Shown: piece after piece, positions 20,816 through 30,495 of the stretch
Layout: every line of letters starts with the position of its first letter
Position numbering within the stretch: the first letter of the stretch is position 1
Source of the DNA: Agromyces flavus
GTDB taxonomy: Bacteria; Actinomycetota; Actinomycetes; Actinomycetales; Microbacteriaceae
Reading direction: 5' to 3'
Assembly (NCBI RefSeq): GCF_900104685.1
Contig: NZ_LT629755.1
Span: forward strand, 1,240,001-1,304,000
Length of the DNA stretch: 64,000 bases
Program-made: the position numbers and the translations under genes
Notes under the pieces: generated by a model
What the model was told of the DNA's origin: nothing
Databases searched by the model: none
Seen by the model: only the letters and a program-made list of their open reading frames with translations

Positions 20816-21265
20816 TCAGCGGGCGAAGTTGCCGCGGTAGTACTCGTACACCCAGCCGACCAGCGCGATCAGGGCGAGTGGGACCGCGATGAACGTGATC
20901 CACACACCGACCGCGAGGCCGAGGAACGCCAGTGCCGCACCGCCCGCGACGAGGATCGGCCACCAGCTCCACGGGCTGAAGAACCCGAGCTCGGCGTCGC
21001 CGTCGTCGATGTTCGCGTCGAGGCGGTCCTCGGGGAGCACGCCGCCCTGCTCCCGCCGCACGCGGCCGAGGTAGAAGGCGATGAACGCACTGAGGACGGT
21101 CGTCAGGCCGAGCGCGATGGTCCCCGCCCACTCCGGTCCGACGAGCTCGTGGGAGTTCGCGATGCGCGAGGCGCCGGCGTCGATCGCGGACCAGAAGCCG
21201 TACACGGCCGTCGCCAGGGCGAAGAAGCCGGCGAGGATCCAGAAGAGGATGACGTTGGCGCGCAT
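20816..21265 (-). CDS. ctaF: Cytochrome aa3 oxidase subunit IV
   Basis: A 149-residue actinobacterial subunit IV with two N-terminal spans (around NVILFWILAGFFALATAVYG and IALGLTTVLSAFIAFYLG) and two near the C-terminus. It assembles with CtaC, CtaD and CtaE. The conserved ELGFFSPWSWWPI segment is present. Its ATG directly abuts the ctaD stop codon (no spacer), so the two are translated from one message. Length is usual for the family. It is the last gene of the ctaC-ctaD-ctaF operon. Confidence 0.94.
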   Translation of the reverse strand: MRANVILFWILAGFFALATAVYGFWSAIDAGASRIANSHELVGPEWAGTIALGLTTVLSAFIAFYLGRVRREQGGVLPEDRLDANIDDGDAELGFFSPWSWWPILVAGGAALAFLGLAVGVWITFIAVPLALIALVGWVYEYYRGNFAR

Positions 21266-23002
21266 CTACTTGACTTCCTTCGTCTCAGCGTCGTACACGG
21301 GAGCCTCGGGGGCGTCCTTGGCCGGACCGATGCCGACCGGGATTCCGGCCTCGGGGTGGTTGAGGTCGAAGGCGGGGCGCTCCGAGCGGATGCGCGGGAT
21401 CGACGTGAAGTTGTGCCGCGGCGGCGGGCAGCTGGTCGCCCACTCGAGCGACCCGCCGTAGCCCCAAGGGTCGTTCACGGTCACCTTCGGAGCGCGACGC
21501 GCGGTGATGTACACGTTCAGGAAGAACGGCAGGAGCGAGATCGCGAGGATGAACGCGCCGATCGTGGACAACTGGTTCATCCAGGTGATGTTGTCTTCGG
21601 GCAGGTACGAGTAGTACCGGCGCGGCATGGCGACCACGCCCAGCCAGTGCTGGATGAGGAACGTCGTGTGGAAGCCGATGAACAGCAGCCAGAAGTGCCA
21701 CTTGCCGAGCGTCTCGTTCAGCATCTTGCCGGTCCACTTGGGCCACCAGAAGTAGAAGCCCGAGAACATGGCGAACACGACGGTGCCGAACACCACGTAG
21801 TGGAAGTGCGCCACCACGAAGTAGGTGTCGGAGACGTGGAAGTCGAGCGGCGGCGAGGCGAGGATGACGCCGGTCAGGCCGCCGAACACGAAGGTGACGA
21901 GGAAGCCGAGCGCCCAGATGAGGGGGGTCTCGAAGGTGATCGAGCCCCGCCACATCGTGCCGACCCAGTTGAAGATCTTCACGCCCGTCGGCACCGCGAT
22001 GAGCATCGTCATGAGTGCGAAGAAGGGCAGCAGCACGGAGCCGGTCACGTACATGTGGTGCGCCCACACCGAGACCGAGAGCGCGGCGATCGCGATCGTG
22101 GCGTAGATCAGCGTCTTGTAGCCGAAGATCGGCTTGCGGCTGAAGACCGGGAACACCTCGGAGACGATGCCGAAGAACGGCAGCGCGATGATGTAGACCT
22201 CGGGATGGCCGAAGAACCAGAACAGGTGCTGCCAGAGGATGACGCCGCCGTTCGCGGGGTCGTAGATGTGCGCGTTGAACACGCGGTCGGCAGCGGCGGC
22301 GAGCAGGGCGGCCGCCAGGACCGGGAACGCCATGAGCACGAGGATGGACGTCACGAGCGTGTTCCACGTGAAGATCGGCATGCGGAACATGGTCATGCCG
22401 GGTGCGCGCATCGTGATGATCGTCGTGATGAAGTTCACGGCGCCGAGGATCGTGCCGAAGCCCGACAGGCCGAGGCCGAGCATCCAGAGGTTGCCTCCGA
22501 TGCCCGGTGAGAACGTCGTCGACGCGAGCGGCTGGTAGGCGAACCATCCGAACGACGCCGCGCCCTGCGGGGTGAAGAAGCCGGCGACCGCCATCAGCGA
22601 GCCGAAGTTGAACGCCCAGTAGGCGAACGCGTTCAGTCGGGGGAAGGCGACATCGGGTGCGCCGATCTGCAGCGGCATCAGCACGTTCGCGAATCCTGCG
22701 AACAGCGGCGTCGCGAACATGAGCAGCATGATCGTGCCGTGCATCGTGAACAGCTGGTTGTACTGCTCACGCGTCTGCAGGATCTCGAGACCCGGCTCGA
22801 ACAGCTGCGCGCGGATGATGAGGGCCATCACGCCGCCGATGCAGAAGTAGACGAACGAGGTGATCAGGTACAGGTACCCGATGACCTTGTGGTCCGTCGA
22901 GGTGATCCACTTGACGAGGACGTTGCCCTTGCGCTCGACCTTCAGCGCGCCGAACTGCGGCGACGATGCGGTGGGACGAGCCGGTGCGGTCGTGGTGCTC
23001 AT
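21266..23002 (-). CDS. ctaD: Cytochrome aa3 oxidase subunit I
   Basis: A 578-residue heme-copper oxidase subunit I with twelve membrane helices. Catalytic features are present: the CuB ligand and Tyr-His crosslink region [15 protein letters not shown], the heme-ligand stretch [12 protein letters not shown], and [19 protein letters not shown] (heme a ligand His). This is the oxygen-reducing, proton-pumping core of the respiratory chain. The ATG at 23002 lies six bases beyond the ctaC stop. The long reading frame on the opposite strand is a GC-driven shadow. Confidence 0.97.
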   Translation of the reverse strand: MSTTTAPARPTASSPQFGALKVERKGNVLVKWITSTDHKVIGYLYLITSFVYFCIGGVMALIIRAQLFEPGLEILQTREQYNQLFTMHGTIMLLMFATPLFAGFANVLMPLQIGAPDVAFPRLNAFAYWAFNFGSLMAVAGFFTPQGAASFGWFAYQPLASTTFSPGIGGNLWMLGLGLSGFGTILGAVNFITTIITMRAPGMTMFRMPIFTWNTLVTSILVLMAFPVLAAALLAAAADRVFNAHIYDPANGGVILWQHLFWFFGHPEVYIIALPFFGIVSEVFPVFSRKPIFGYKTLIYATIAIAALSVSVWAHHMYVTGSVLLPFFALMTMLIAVPTGVKIFNWVGTMWRGSITFETPLIWALGFLVTFVFGGLTGVILASPPLDFHVSDTYFVVAHFHYVVFGTVVFAMFSGFYFWWPKWTGKMLNETLGKWHFWLLFIGFHTTFLIQHWLGVVAMPRRYYSYLPEDNITWMNQLSTIGAFILAISLLPFFLNVYITARRAPKVTVNDPWGYGGSLEWATSCPPPRHNFTSIPRIRSERPAFDLNHPEAGIPVGIGPAKDAPEAPVYDAETKEVK

Positions 23003-23008
23003 CGCGGC

Positions 23009-23899
23009 TTACTCTTCCTCTTTCAGTTCGGGCGCGCCCGTGCCGGGCAGGTTCTGGTTGCGGTCGTACTCGGTCGACAGCTGGCCCTCCTGGCCGGCGT
23101 CGCGCAGCGACTCGATGTAGTCGTCGTACTCGCCCTGCGAGACGACCTCGACGTTGAAGAGCATGAGCGAGTGGTACTCGCCGCACAGCTCGGCGCACTT
23201 GCCGGCGTAGGTGCCCTCGCGCTCGGGGACGAATGACATGTAGTTCGTCTTGCCGGGGAACATGTCCTTCTTGTAGAGGAAGTCCACGACCCAGAACGAG
23301 TGGATCACATCGCGCGCCTGGAGCGCGATCTCGACGTTGGCGCCGACCGGGAGCACGAGCGTGGGCAGCTCCTCCTGGTTGACGGAACCGTCGCCGTCGA
23401 CCTCGAGCTGCGCCTGGATGCCGGCCGAGTAGACGTCTTCGTCGACGTAGTTGAAGTCCCACGCCCACTGCTTCGCGATGGCCTCGATCTTGACGTCGAC
23501 CTGGTCCTCCGCGAAGCGCTCCTCGATGACCGCCTGGTCGCGCGCGGTGAACGCGAAGAAGCCGAGGACCAGGATCAGCGGGACGACCGTGTAGAAGACC
23601 TCGATCGGCATGTTGTACCGCAACTGAACCGGGAGGCCCGTCTGCCCCTTGCGTCGGCGGTATGCGATCACGGCCCAGATGGTCAGGCCCCACGTGATGA
23701 TGCCGACGACGAGCAGCACGATCCAGGACGTCACCCAGAGGCCCGAGACGCGCTCCGTGTGGTTGGTCACGGGCGGCTCGCCCTCGACGAACCCGGGGAG
23801 GAATCCGTTCAGCTGTGCCTGCGTGCATCCGGCGAGGACGAGGCTGAGCGTCGCTGCGATCGGAACTGCAGCCCATCGGAGACGGCGATTGTGGCGCAC
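23009..23899 (-). CDS. ctaC: Cytochrome aa3 oxidase subunit II
   Basis: A 296-residue membrane-anchored lipoprotein carrying the binuclear CuA centre that receives electrons from QcrC. A lipobox (LAGC, Cys25) follows the signal peptide, two membrane helices lie around residues 50-115, and the cupredoxin domain ends with the CuA motif CAELCGEYHSLM (Cys235, Cys239, His243). The GTG at 23899 has AAAGGT upstream. A minus-strand TAGGCT at 23955-23960 is a possible -10 element and would give a leader of about 50 bases. It is first in the ctaC-ctaD-ctaF operon. Confidence 0.96.
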   Translation of the reverse strand: MRHNRRLRWAAVPIAATLSLVLAGCTQAQLNGFLPGFVEGEPPVTNHTERVSGLWVTSWIVLLVVGIITWGLTIWAVIAYRRRKGQTGLPVQLRYNMPIEVFYTVVPLILVLGFFAFTARDQAVIEERFAEDQVDVKIEAIAKQWAWDFNYVDEDVYSAGIQAQLEVDGDGSVNQEELPTLVLPVGANVEIALQARDVIHSFWVVDFLYKKDMFPGKTNYMSFVPEREGTYAGKCAELCGEYHSLMLFNVEVVSQGEYDDYIESLRDAGQEGQLSTEYDRNQNLPGTGAPELKEEE

Positions 23900-24046
23900 C
23901 GGTGACCTTTCGGGAGATTCGAAGGCGCTTCACAGAAGCGCATTGATCATCCCTAGCCTACTCCGAGTCGACCACCGGCTCGTGCACCCCCGACGCGCGT
24001 TCAGGCGGACGTGCGAGGAATCCCGAGTTCGGCCGCCGAAAATGCG

Positions 24047-24078
24047 GAAAGGGAGACCGCGCGAGCGATCTCCCTTTC
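24047..24078. terminator. Hairpin downstream of erpA
   Basis: GAAAGGGAGA (24047-24056) pairs with TCTCCCTTTC (24069-24078) around a 12-base loop, 15 bases beyond the erpA stop. It would terminate leftward transcription before it reaches ctaC. Confidence 0.75.
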
Positions 24079-24092
24079 TGCTTGCGGACGAC

Positions 24093-24443
24093 TCAGTGGA
24101 ACGAGTCGCCGCACGCGCAACTGCCCTGCGCGTTGGGGTTGTCGATGGTGAAGCCCTGCTTCTGGATGGTGTCCTCGAAGTCGATGGTCGAGCCGTCGAG
24201 GTACGGCACGCTCATCTTGTCGACCACGACCTCGACGCCCGAGAAGTCCACGACGGCGTCGCCGTCGAGCAGCCGCTCGTCGAAGTAGAGCTGGTAGATC
24301 AGCCCCGAGCAGCCGCCGGGCTGCACCGCGACGCGCAGGCGGAGGTCGTCCCGACCCTCCTGCTCGAGGAGGCTGCGCACCTTGTCGGCAGCCGGATCGC
24401 TCAGCTTCACGCCGTGGATGGCGTCGGTGATGGTGTCGCTCAT
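24093..24443 (-). CDS. erpA: Iron-sulfur cluster insertion protein (A-type carrier)
   Basis: A 116-residue HesB/IscA-type scaffold that delivers Fe-S clusters to apoproteins; LipA and the Rieske protein in this window are possible clients. The three conserved cysteines are present: Cys45 in GGCSG and Cys109/Cys111 in the C-terminal CAC. The ATG at 24443 is preceded by GAGGAG. A minus-strand TACAAT at 24473-24478 gives a short leader of about 23 bases. It stands alone, without other Isc or Suf genes. Whether it is strictly the ErpA orthologue or another A-type carrier is not certain. Confidence 0.92.
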   Translation of the reverse strand: MSDTITDAIHGVKLSDPAADKVRSLLEQEGRDDLRLRVAVQPGGCSGLIYQLYFDERLLDGDAVVDFSGVEVVVDKMSVPYLDGSTIDFEDTIQKQGFTIDNPNAQGSCACGDSFH

Positions 24444-24472
24444 GTCACTCCTCGAAGAGTACGGATGCCTCG

Positions 24473-24478
24473 ATTGTA
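24473..24478 (-). promoter_or_regulatory. erpA -10 element
   Basis: TACAAT on the minus strand, about 30 bases before the erpA ATG; the expected transcription start near 24466 leaves room for the GAGGAG ribosome binding site. Confidence 0.55.
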
Positions 24479-24552
24479 CCTGCGCCGGCTGGACGCTTCC
24501 CCAGTGCGACGCCGCGATCGCGCCTTCGGTGCACCGAGGCGGGTCGGCGGGC

Positions 24553-25998
24553 TCAGCCCTGCTCGCGCCGCTCCAGGCGCGCGAGGAACGCCGCCTCGGC
24601 GAGCACGGCGCGGCGGAAGACTCCGAGGTGCAGCGATTCGTTCGGGCTGTGCGCGCGCGAGTCGGGGTCCTCCACGCCCGTCACGAGGATCTGCGCGGAA
24701 GGGAACTCCTCGACGAGCTCGGCGATGAACGGGATGGAGCCGCCCACGCCGATGTCGACCGGTGCGCGCCCCCATGCCTCGGCCATGGCAGCCCTGGCCT
24801 CGGCGACCGCCCAACCGCTGGTGTCGACGAGGAACGGCTGACCGGTGTCGACGTCGTCGATCTCGATCCGAGCACCGAACGGCGCGTTCGCCAGCAGGTG
24901 CTCGCGGAGCACCTCGAGGGCCTGGCCGGCATCCTGTCCGGGCGCGATGCGGGCGCTGAGGCGCACTGCCACGCTGGGCAGGAGCGTGTTCGAGGCGTGT
25001 GCGACGGATGGCGCGTCGATGCCGGTGACCGTGATCGAGGGCTGCGCCCAGATCCGAGCGAGGATGCCTCCCCGGCCGATGGGCGCCACGCCGTCGAGCA
25101 GGCCGGTCTCGGCCCGCAGCTGGGCTTCGTCGTACTCGGGCGTCTCGAGATCGGCCGAGCGGAGGCCGGAGACGGCGACGGAGCCCTCCTCGTCCCAGAG
25201 CGAGTCGAGCAGCCGGATGGCGGCGAGCATCGCATCCGGCACCGCCCCGCCGAACATCCCCGAGTGCGACGCGTGGTCGAGGGTGGAGACGGTCAGCCGG
25301 AAGGTCACGTTACCGCGCAGCGCCACGGTGAGCGCCGGCGTGTCGACGTCCCAGTTGTTCGAGTCGGCGACCACGATGGCGTCGGCCTCGAGCAGGTCGC
25401 GCTGCTCGCGCAGGAAGTCGGCGAACGAAGGCGATCCGTCCTCCTCCTCGCCCTCGATGAAGAGCGCGAGGCCGAGGTCGAGGTCGTCGCCCACGACGTC
25501 GACGAGGGCCCGGATGGCGGCGACGTGGGCCATGACGCCGGCCTTGTCGTCGGCAGCCCCGCGCCCGTACAGTCGGTCGCCGCGGAGCGTGGGCTCGAAC
25601 GGCGCCGACTCCCAGTGCTCGTCGCGACCGGGAGGCTGGACGTCGTGGTGCGCGTACAGCAGCACGGTGGGCCGGCCGTTGCGCGCGGCGCGCCGCGCGA
25701 CGACGGCGGGCTGGCCGAGCTCGGCCCCGCCGGCGACCGCCGCCCGGCGGATGTCCACCTCGTCGAACACCTCAAGCCCGCGCACGAGCTCGGCCACGGC
25801 CTCGGCGCTGGCCGCGACGTGCTCGGGGTCGAACGCGCTCCACGAGACGGACGGGATGCGCACCAGGCGGGTGAGGTCGGCGATCGTGGAGGGGAACCCG
25901 GCCTCGACGGCCTCCCCCAGTCGATCGAGCGTGCCGCCCCACCCGTGGTCCGCTCGGGGTTCGCGGGCAGGCTGGACGTCGGTCGGGGTGTCGGTCAT
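24553..25998 (-). CDS. M20-family dipeptidase/peptidase
   Basis: A 481-residue metallopeptidase of clan MH. The first zinc-ligand segment is LLYAHHDVQPPG, with the bridging Asp in GRGAADDKAG and the catalytic Glu pair in IEGEEEDGSP; later ligands lie in VVADSNNWD and near the C-terminal RAHSPNESL. The lid domain is inserted in the middle as usual. It most likely cleaves dipeptides or small N-acyl amino acids in the cytosol; no signal peptide is seen. The ATG at 25998 is chosen because TAAGAT lies seven bases upstream and no ribosome binding site is present. Its promoter overlaps that of the divergent DUF3043 gene. Confidence 0.92.
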   Translation of the reverse strand: MTDTPTDVQPAREPRADHGWGGTLDRLGEAVEAGFPSTIADLTRLVRIPSVSWSAFDPEHVAASAEAVAELVRGLEVFDEVDIRRAAVAGGAELGQPAVVARRAARNGRPTVLLYAHHDVQPPGRDEHWESAPFEPTLRGDRLYGRGAADDKAGVMAHVAAIRALVDVVGDDLDLGLALFIEGEEEDGSPSFADFLREQRDLLEADAIVVADSNNWDVDTPALTVALRGNVTFRLTVSTLDHASHSGMFGGAVPDAMLAAIRLLDSLWDEEGSVAVSGLRSADLETPEYDEAQLRAETGLLDGVAPIGRGGILARIWAQPSITVTGIDAPSVAHASNTLLPSVAVRLSARIAPGQDAGQALEVLREHLLANAPFGARIEIDDVDTGQPFLVDTSGWAVAEARAAMAEAWGRAPVDIGVGGSIPFIAELVEEFPSAQILVTGVEDPDSRAHSPNESLHLGVFRRAVLAEAAFLARLERREQG

Positions 25999-26003
25999 GC
26001 GGG

Positions 26004-26011
26004 TAATCTTA
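26004..26011. promoter_or_regulatory. Overlapping divergent -10 elements
   Basis: TAATCTTA holds TAATCT on the plus strand (26004-26009) and TAAGAT on the minus strand (26006-26011). The leftward one is seven bases from the M20 peptidase ATG (leaderless layout); the rightward one gives a short leader with GACGAGGA for the GTG at 26039. RNA polymerase could open only one at a time. Confidence 0.6.
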
Positions 26012-26038
26012 AGGCGAACCGAATCGACGAGGACTCCC

Positions 26039-26623
26039 GTGGCCAAGCACCCCCGTACCGACTCCCCCGCACCCGAGAACGGCGCCGACGCCGCGCCCGA
26101 CGCTCCCAAGGCCGGCAAGGGCGCTCCGACGCCGAGCCGCGCCGCACAGGAGGCGGCCCGCAAGCGACCGCTCGTGCCGAACGACCGCAAGGAGGCGGCG
26201 CGCCAGGCGCGCGCCCGCTCGGCCGACGCACGTGAGCGCGCCCGGCTGGGTATGGCCGCGGGCGAGGAGAAGTACCTCCCCGTCCGCGATCGCGGTCCGC
26301 AGAAGAAGTACGTGCGCGACTACGTCGACGCCCGGTTCAGCATCGGCGAGGTGCTCATCCCCGTCATGTTCGCGGTGATCGTGCTGACCTTCATCCCGAG
26401 CTACGAGGTGCAGACCATCGGCATCTTCGCGCTCTGGGCGTTCTTCCTGATCTCGGTCGTCGACGTGATCATCCTCGGCACCGTGCTCAAGCGAAAGCTC
26501 GCCGCGAAGTTCGGCGCCGACCGGGTCGAGCGCGTCCGGTGGTACGCGGCGATGCGCGCGCTGCAGCTGCGCCCGCTGCGACTGCCCAAGCCGCAGGTCA
26601 AGCGGGGCCAGTACCCGTCCTGA
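26039..26623 (+). CDS. DUF3043-family membrane protein
   Basis: A 194-residue protein. Residues 1-95 are hydrophilic, Ala/Pro/Lys-rich and probably cytoplasmic, with a conserved core KRPLVPNDRKEAARQARARS and KKYVRDYVDARFSIGE. Two membrane helices follow (around IPVMFAVIVLTFI and IFALWAFFLISVVDVIILG), then a basic tail ending in LPKPQVKRGQYPS. This is the layout of actinobacterial DUF3043, whose function is not established to my knowledge. The start is GTG at 26039 behind GACGAGGA. It diverges from the M20 peptidase and converges on the phosphodiesterase gene. Confidence 0.88.
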   Translation: MAKHPRTDSPAPENGADAAPDAPKAGKGAPTPSRAAQEAARKRPLVPNDRKEAARQARARSADARERARLGMAAGEEKYLPVRDRGPQKKYVRDYVDARFSIGEVLIPVMFAVIVLTFIPSYEVQTIGIFALWAFFLISVVDVIILGTVLKRKLAAKFGADRVERVRWYAAMRALQLRPLRLPKPQVKRGQYPS

Positions 26624-26664
26624 TCCCGCCGGCGCAGTGGGCGCGCACCGGGTGCACCGACGGG

Positions 26665-27810
26665 TCAGCCGCGCGCGAACACGCCCGAGCGGATGAGCGG
26701 GATCCTGGTCTCCTCGTCGGTGAGCGAGCCGTGCTGGCCGATCATGCCCTCGCCGCGGCGGTCGGGATCCCGTCGGTCGTAGTACGCGATGCCCGAACGC
26801 GCGGCCACCAGGATGTCGGCGATCCGATCGCGATTGCCCGCGTCGACGGCGCCGTACAGCCCCGCCGCGATCGCCTCGTCGCCCGAGAGCACCCACGCGC
26901 GATCGCCCTCTGCGGCCCGCCACCGCTCGAGCAGCACCTGCCGCTCCCCCGCGTCGAGTCCGGGCTCGAGCACGAGGCCGAGGCACCGCGGCTCGCCCGC
27001 GACGTGCCGCACGCCATCGAGCAGCACGGGCGACGCGTCGATGAACACGTGGCGGTGCGCGGGCACGTCGATCACGCCGTGGTCGGCGGTCACGATCAGG
27101 CCCGTGCCACGCGGCATCCGTCGTTCGAATGCCGCGACCTCGGCGTCGAGCGCCTCGAGGGCGGCGATCCATCGGTCGGATTCCCAGCCGTGGGCATGGG
27201 CGATCTGGTCGAGCTCGGAGACGTAGACGTAGACGAGGGCCGGGCCCTCCTCGACGATCCGCAGCGCCTCGGCGAACCGGTCGGTCACCTTCGCGCCCGA
27301 CCGGTACTCGGAGCCCCGGAGCACGGCTCGGGTGAAGCCGGACGTCGCGTAGCGCGTGCCGCCCACGGCCACCGCGCGGAGACCCCGCTCGGTCGCGCGA
27401 TCGAAGACGGTCGGATGGCGCTGCCACTGCTCGGGCACCATCCGGTCGTCCCATCCGCTGAGCTGGTTGACGACGCGGTCGTTCGCCCGATCGGGGACGC
27501 GATAGCCCACCAGCCCGTGCTCACCGGGCATGATTCCGGTCGCGAAGCTCGCGATCGCCGCGGCGGTGGTCGACGGGAAGACGGTGCGGATCACGTCCCG
27601 CTTCGCCATCCGCCCGGCGAGGAACCTCGCGTGCCCGGCGCGCCCGCGCAGGTTGGCCGCGCCGAGGCCGTCGACGAGCACCACCACCGCGGAGTCCGCT
27701 CTGGGAAGACCGAACGGATTCGACGACCCGGCGAGCGAGTCGAGCGCGGCGCCGAGCACCGCGGTGAGCCTCGGGGCACCGTCGGCGGGCACCGGTAGCA
27801 TGGCAGGCAT
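26665..27810 (-). CDS. Alkaline-phosphatase-superfamily nucleotide pyrophosphatase/phosphodiesterase
   Basis: A 381-residue member of the type I phosphodiesterase/nucleotide pyrophosphatase family. The first metal-binding Asp lies in [13 protein letters not shown], the nucleophile Thr in [10 protein letters not shown], and further metal ligands in TADHGVIDV (Asp-His pair) and in the C-terminal GQHG. It should hydrolyse phosphodiester or pyrophosphate bonds. No signal peptide is evident, so it is probably cytosolic. The ATG at 27810 is preferred; a start 19 codons upstream would add an Arg-rich stretch with no conserved character. It diverges from parC, whose start lies 78 bases away. Confidence 0.88.
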   Translation of the reverse strand: MPAMLPVPADGAPRLTAVLGAALDSLAGSSNPFGLPRADSAVVVLVDGLGAANLRGRAGHARFLAGRMAKRDVIRTVFPSTTAAAIASFATGIMPGEHGLVGYRVPDRANDRVVNQLSGWDDRMVPEQWQRHPTVFDRATERGLRAVAVGGTRYATSGFTRAVLRGSEYRSGAKVTDRFAEALRIVEEGPALVYVYVSELDQIAHAHGWESDRWIAALEALDAEVAAFERRMPRGTGLIVTADHGVIDVPAHRHVFIDASPVLLDGVRHVAGEPRCLGLVLEPGLDAGERQVLLERWRAAEGDRAWVLSGDEAIAAGLYGAVDAGNRDRIADILVAARSGIAYYDRRDPDRRGEGMIGQHGSLTDEETRIPLIRSGVFARG

Positions 27811-27887
27811 CGCGCCCAGTCTCGCATAGGGGCGGCGCGCTCCCCGCTTCCCCCGCGTGCCCGGCACGCCCTGCGCAGAGACGACGA

Positions 27888-30356
27888 ATGACCCCAGGCA
27901 AGAACGAGCCCGCCCCCTCCCAGATCGCCGAACGGATCGACGACGTCGACGTCGCGGAGGAGATGCAGGGCTCGTTCCTCGAGTACGCCTACTCGGTCAT
28001 CTACTCGCGCGCACTGCCCGACGCGCGCGACGGCCTCAAGCCCGTGCAGCGGCGCATCCTCTACATGATGAGCGACATGGGGCTGCGCCCCGACCGCGGC
28101 CACGTGAAGTCCGCGCGCGTGGTCGGCGAGGTCATGGGGAAGCTCCACCCGCACGGCGACGCGGCGATCTACGACGCGCTCGTGCGCCTCGCGCAGCCCT
28201 TCACGCTGCGCGTGCCGCTCGTCGACGGGCACGGCAACTTCGGCTCGCTCGACGACGGCCCGGCGGCGGCTCGGTACACCGAGGCGCGGATGGCTCCCCC
28301 GGCCATGTCGATGACCGAGAGCCTCGACGAGGATGTCGTCGACTTCATCCCGAACTACGACAACTCGCACCAGCAGCCCGAGGTCCTGCCGGCCGCCATC
28401 CCGAACCTGCTCGTGAACGGCGCGAGCGGCATCGCCGTGGGCATGGCCACGAACATGGCGCCGCACAACCTCGTCGAGGTCGTCGCTGCGGCGCGCCATC
28501 TGCTGAGCACGCCCGAGGCGACGCTCGACGAGCTGATGGAGTTCGTGCCCGGACCCGACTTCCCGTCGGGCGGCACGATCGTGGGGCTCGCCGGCGTGCG
28601 CGACGCGTACGCGACCGGCCGCGGCTCCTTCAAGACGCGCGCGAAGGTGTCGATCGAGCAGCTCACGCCACGCAAGACGGGGCTCGTCGTCACCGAACTG
28701 CCGTACCTCGTCGGCCCCGAGAAGGTCATCGAGAAGATCAAGGACGGCGTCAACGCCAAGAAGATCACGGGCATCGCCGACGTCACCGACCTCACCGACC
28801 GCACGCGCGGACTGCGACTCGTGATCGGCGTCAAGACGGGATTCAATCCGCAGGCGGTGCTCGAGCAGCTGTACCGGCTCACGCCGCTCGAGGACTCGTT
28901 CAACATCAACAACGTCGCCCTCGTCGACGGGCAGCCGCAGACCCTCGGACTTCGCGAGCTGCTCGAGGTGTACCTCGCGCACCGCATCCGCGTGGTCACG
29001 CGGCGATCCGAGTACCGCCTCGCCCGCCGACGCGAACGGCTCCACCTCGTCGAGGGCCTGCTCATCGCCATCCTCGACATCGACGAGGTCATCCAGGTCA
29101 TCCGGTCCAGCGACGATGCGGATGCCGCGCGCCGCCGCCTCATCGAGGTGTTCGACCTCAGCGAGCTGCAGGCCGAGTACATCCTCGAGCTCAGGCTCCG
29201 CCGCCTGACCAGGTTCTCGCGCATCGAGCTCGAGGCCGAGCGCGACCAGCTCCTCGCCGAGATCGCCGCGCTCGAAGAGCTGCTCGGCAGCGACGTTCGG
29301 ATCCGCGCGCAGGTGGCCGACGAGCTCGATCGGGCCGCCGATCTCTACGGCACCCCGCGCCGCACGATGCTGACCGAGGCGCGCGTGATGCCCAAGACGC
29401 GCAAGGCGGTCGACCCGGCGACGCTCGAGCACGCCGACGTGCCCTGCCGGGTGATCCTCGGCGCGACGGGCCGGATCGCCAGGGTCGACGCGCCCGAGGC
29501 CGAGGCGGCGGTCGCGATCACTCCCCCGTCGCGGCGGTCGAAGCACGATGCGGTGCGCTCCGAGCTCGAGACCACGAGCCGGACCGAGATCGGCGCAGTC
29601 ACCTCGAAGGGCCGACTGATCCGTTTCTCGCCGCTCGACCTGCCGGTGCTTCCGCCCAACTCGGTGCAGCTCGCGGCGGGCGTCCGCGTGAGCGACTACC
29701 TGGCGCTGGCCGACCGCGACGAGCGCGTGCTCGCGGTGGTGTCGCTCGAGTCGAGCCGGCCCATCGTGCTCGGCACCGAGCAGGGCGTCGTCAAGCGCGT
29801 GGCGCCCGGGGGCTATCCGAACCGGCCCGACTTCGAGGTCATCGGCCTCAAGGCGGGCGACCGGGTCGTCGGCGCCGCCCAGGGCGGCGACGACGATGAA
29901 CTCGTCTTCGTCACGAGCGATGCGCAGCTGCTGCACTTCCCGGCCTCGTCCGTGCGCCCGCAGGGGTGTCCGGCGGGCGGCATGGCCGGCATCAAGCTGG
30001 CGTCCGGGGCAAAGGTGGTCGAGTTCACCGCGCTCGTCCGCGCCGATGTCGAGCGAGCGGTGGTCGTGACGGTCGCCGCGTCGAGCGACACGCTGCTGGG
30101 CGCCGACCCAGGTGCCGCGAAGGTCGCGGCATTCGCCGAGTACCCGAGCAAGGGCCGTGCGACCGGCGGCGTCCGGGCGCACCGATTCCTCAAGGGCCAG
30201 GACGCACTCTCGCTCGCCTGGGTCGGGCCCGGACCTGCGCACGGGCTCGGCGCCGACGGCTCGGTGCGGCCGCTGCCCGAGGCGAACGGCAGGCGCGACG
30301 GCTCCGGCCAGCCGCTCGAGGCGGTCGTGCAGGTCGTGGGGCGCGCCATCCGCTGA
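27888..30356 (+). CDS. parC: DNA topoisomerase IV subunit A (ParC-type)
   Basis: An 822-residue type IIA topoisomerase subunit that breaks and rejoins DNA. The breakage-reunion domain occupies roughly residues 30-480, with the catalytic Tyr130 in AARYTEARM, the quinolone-region [17 protein letters not shown], and a C-terminal beta-pinwheel from about 510. No GyrA box (QRRGG-type) is seen in the pinwheel, which supports a decatenating ParC and not a supercoiling GyrA. Blade-like repeats such as [14 protein letters not shown] and [15 protein letters not shown] are visible. It pairs with parE at 31856, on the other strand beyond a flavoprotein gene. The opposite-strand reading frame of over 1000 codons is a composition artefact. 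Confidence 0.92.
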   Translation: MTPGKNEPAPSQIAERIDDVDVAEEMQGSFLEYAYSVIYSRALPDARDGLKPVQRRILYMMSDMGLRPDRGHVKSARVVGEVMGKLHPHGDAAIYDALVRLAQPFTLRVPLVDGHGNFGSLDDGPAAARYTEARMAPPAMSMTESLDEDVVDFIPNYDNSHQQPEVLPAAIPNLLVNGASGIAVGMATNMAPHNLVEVVAAARHLLSTPEATLDELMEFVPGPDFPSGGTIVGLAGVRDAYATGRGSFKTRAKVSIEQLTPRKTGLVVTELPYLVGPEKVIEKIKDGVNAKKITGIADVTDLTDRTRGLRLVIGVKTGFNPQAVLEQLYRLTPLEDSFNINNVALVDGQPQTLGLRELLEVYLAHRIRVVTRRSEYRLARRRERLHLVEGLLIAILDIDEVIQVIRSSDDADAARRRLIEVFDLSELQAEYILELRLRRLTRFSRIELEAERDQLLAEIAALEELLGSDVRIRAQVADELDRAADLYGTPRRTMLTEARVMPKTRKAVDPATLEHADVPCRVILGATGRIARVDAPEAEAAVAITPPSRRSKHDAVRSELETTSRTEIGAVTSKGRLIRFSPLDLPVLPPNSVQLAAGVRVSDYLALADRDERVLAVVSLESSRPIVLGTEQGVVKRVAPGGYPNRPDFEVIGLKAGDRVVGAAQGGDDDELVFVTSDAQLLHFPASSVRPQGCPAGGMAGIKLASGAKVVEFTALVRADVERAVVVTVAASSDTLLGADPGAAKVAAFAEYPSKGRATGGVRAHRFLKGQDALSLAWVGPGPAHGLGADGSVRPLPEANGRRDGSGQPLEAVVQVVGRAIR

Positions 30357-30396
30357 CCGCATCACCACCCGCGGCACGAGAAGTCGGCCCGTTCGC

Positions 30397-30426
30397 TTGA
30401 CCTCACCGACGGTCGAGTGGCATCTT
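30397..30426 (+). promoter_or_regulatory. Candidate promoter of the flavin oxidoreductase gene
   Basis: TTGACC (30397-30402) and CATCTT (30421-30426) are 18 bases apart, 70 bases upstream of the ATG at 30496. This suggests the gene is transcribed independently of parC. Confidence 0.45.
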
Positions 30427-30495
30427 CGGCCCTGACCGGGCGACCCGAGGGGACACGGACGACATCGGGCGCCGCATCGAGGGACGGGGTGGTCG

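Noticed and set aside
20054..22510. Rightward reading frame of 818 codons opposite ctaD and ctaF
   Set aside because: It is a composition shadow with a His/Arg/Glu-rich product; ctaD and ctaF carry all their family signatures on the other strand.
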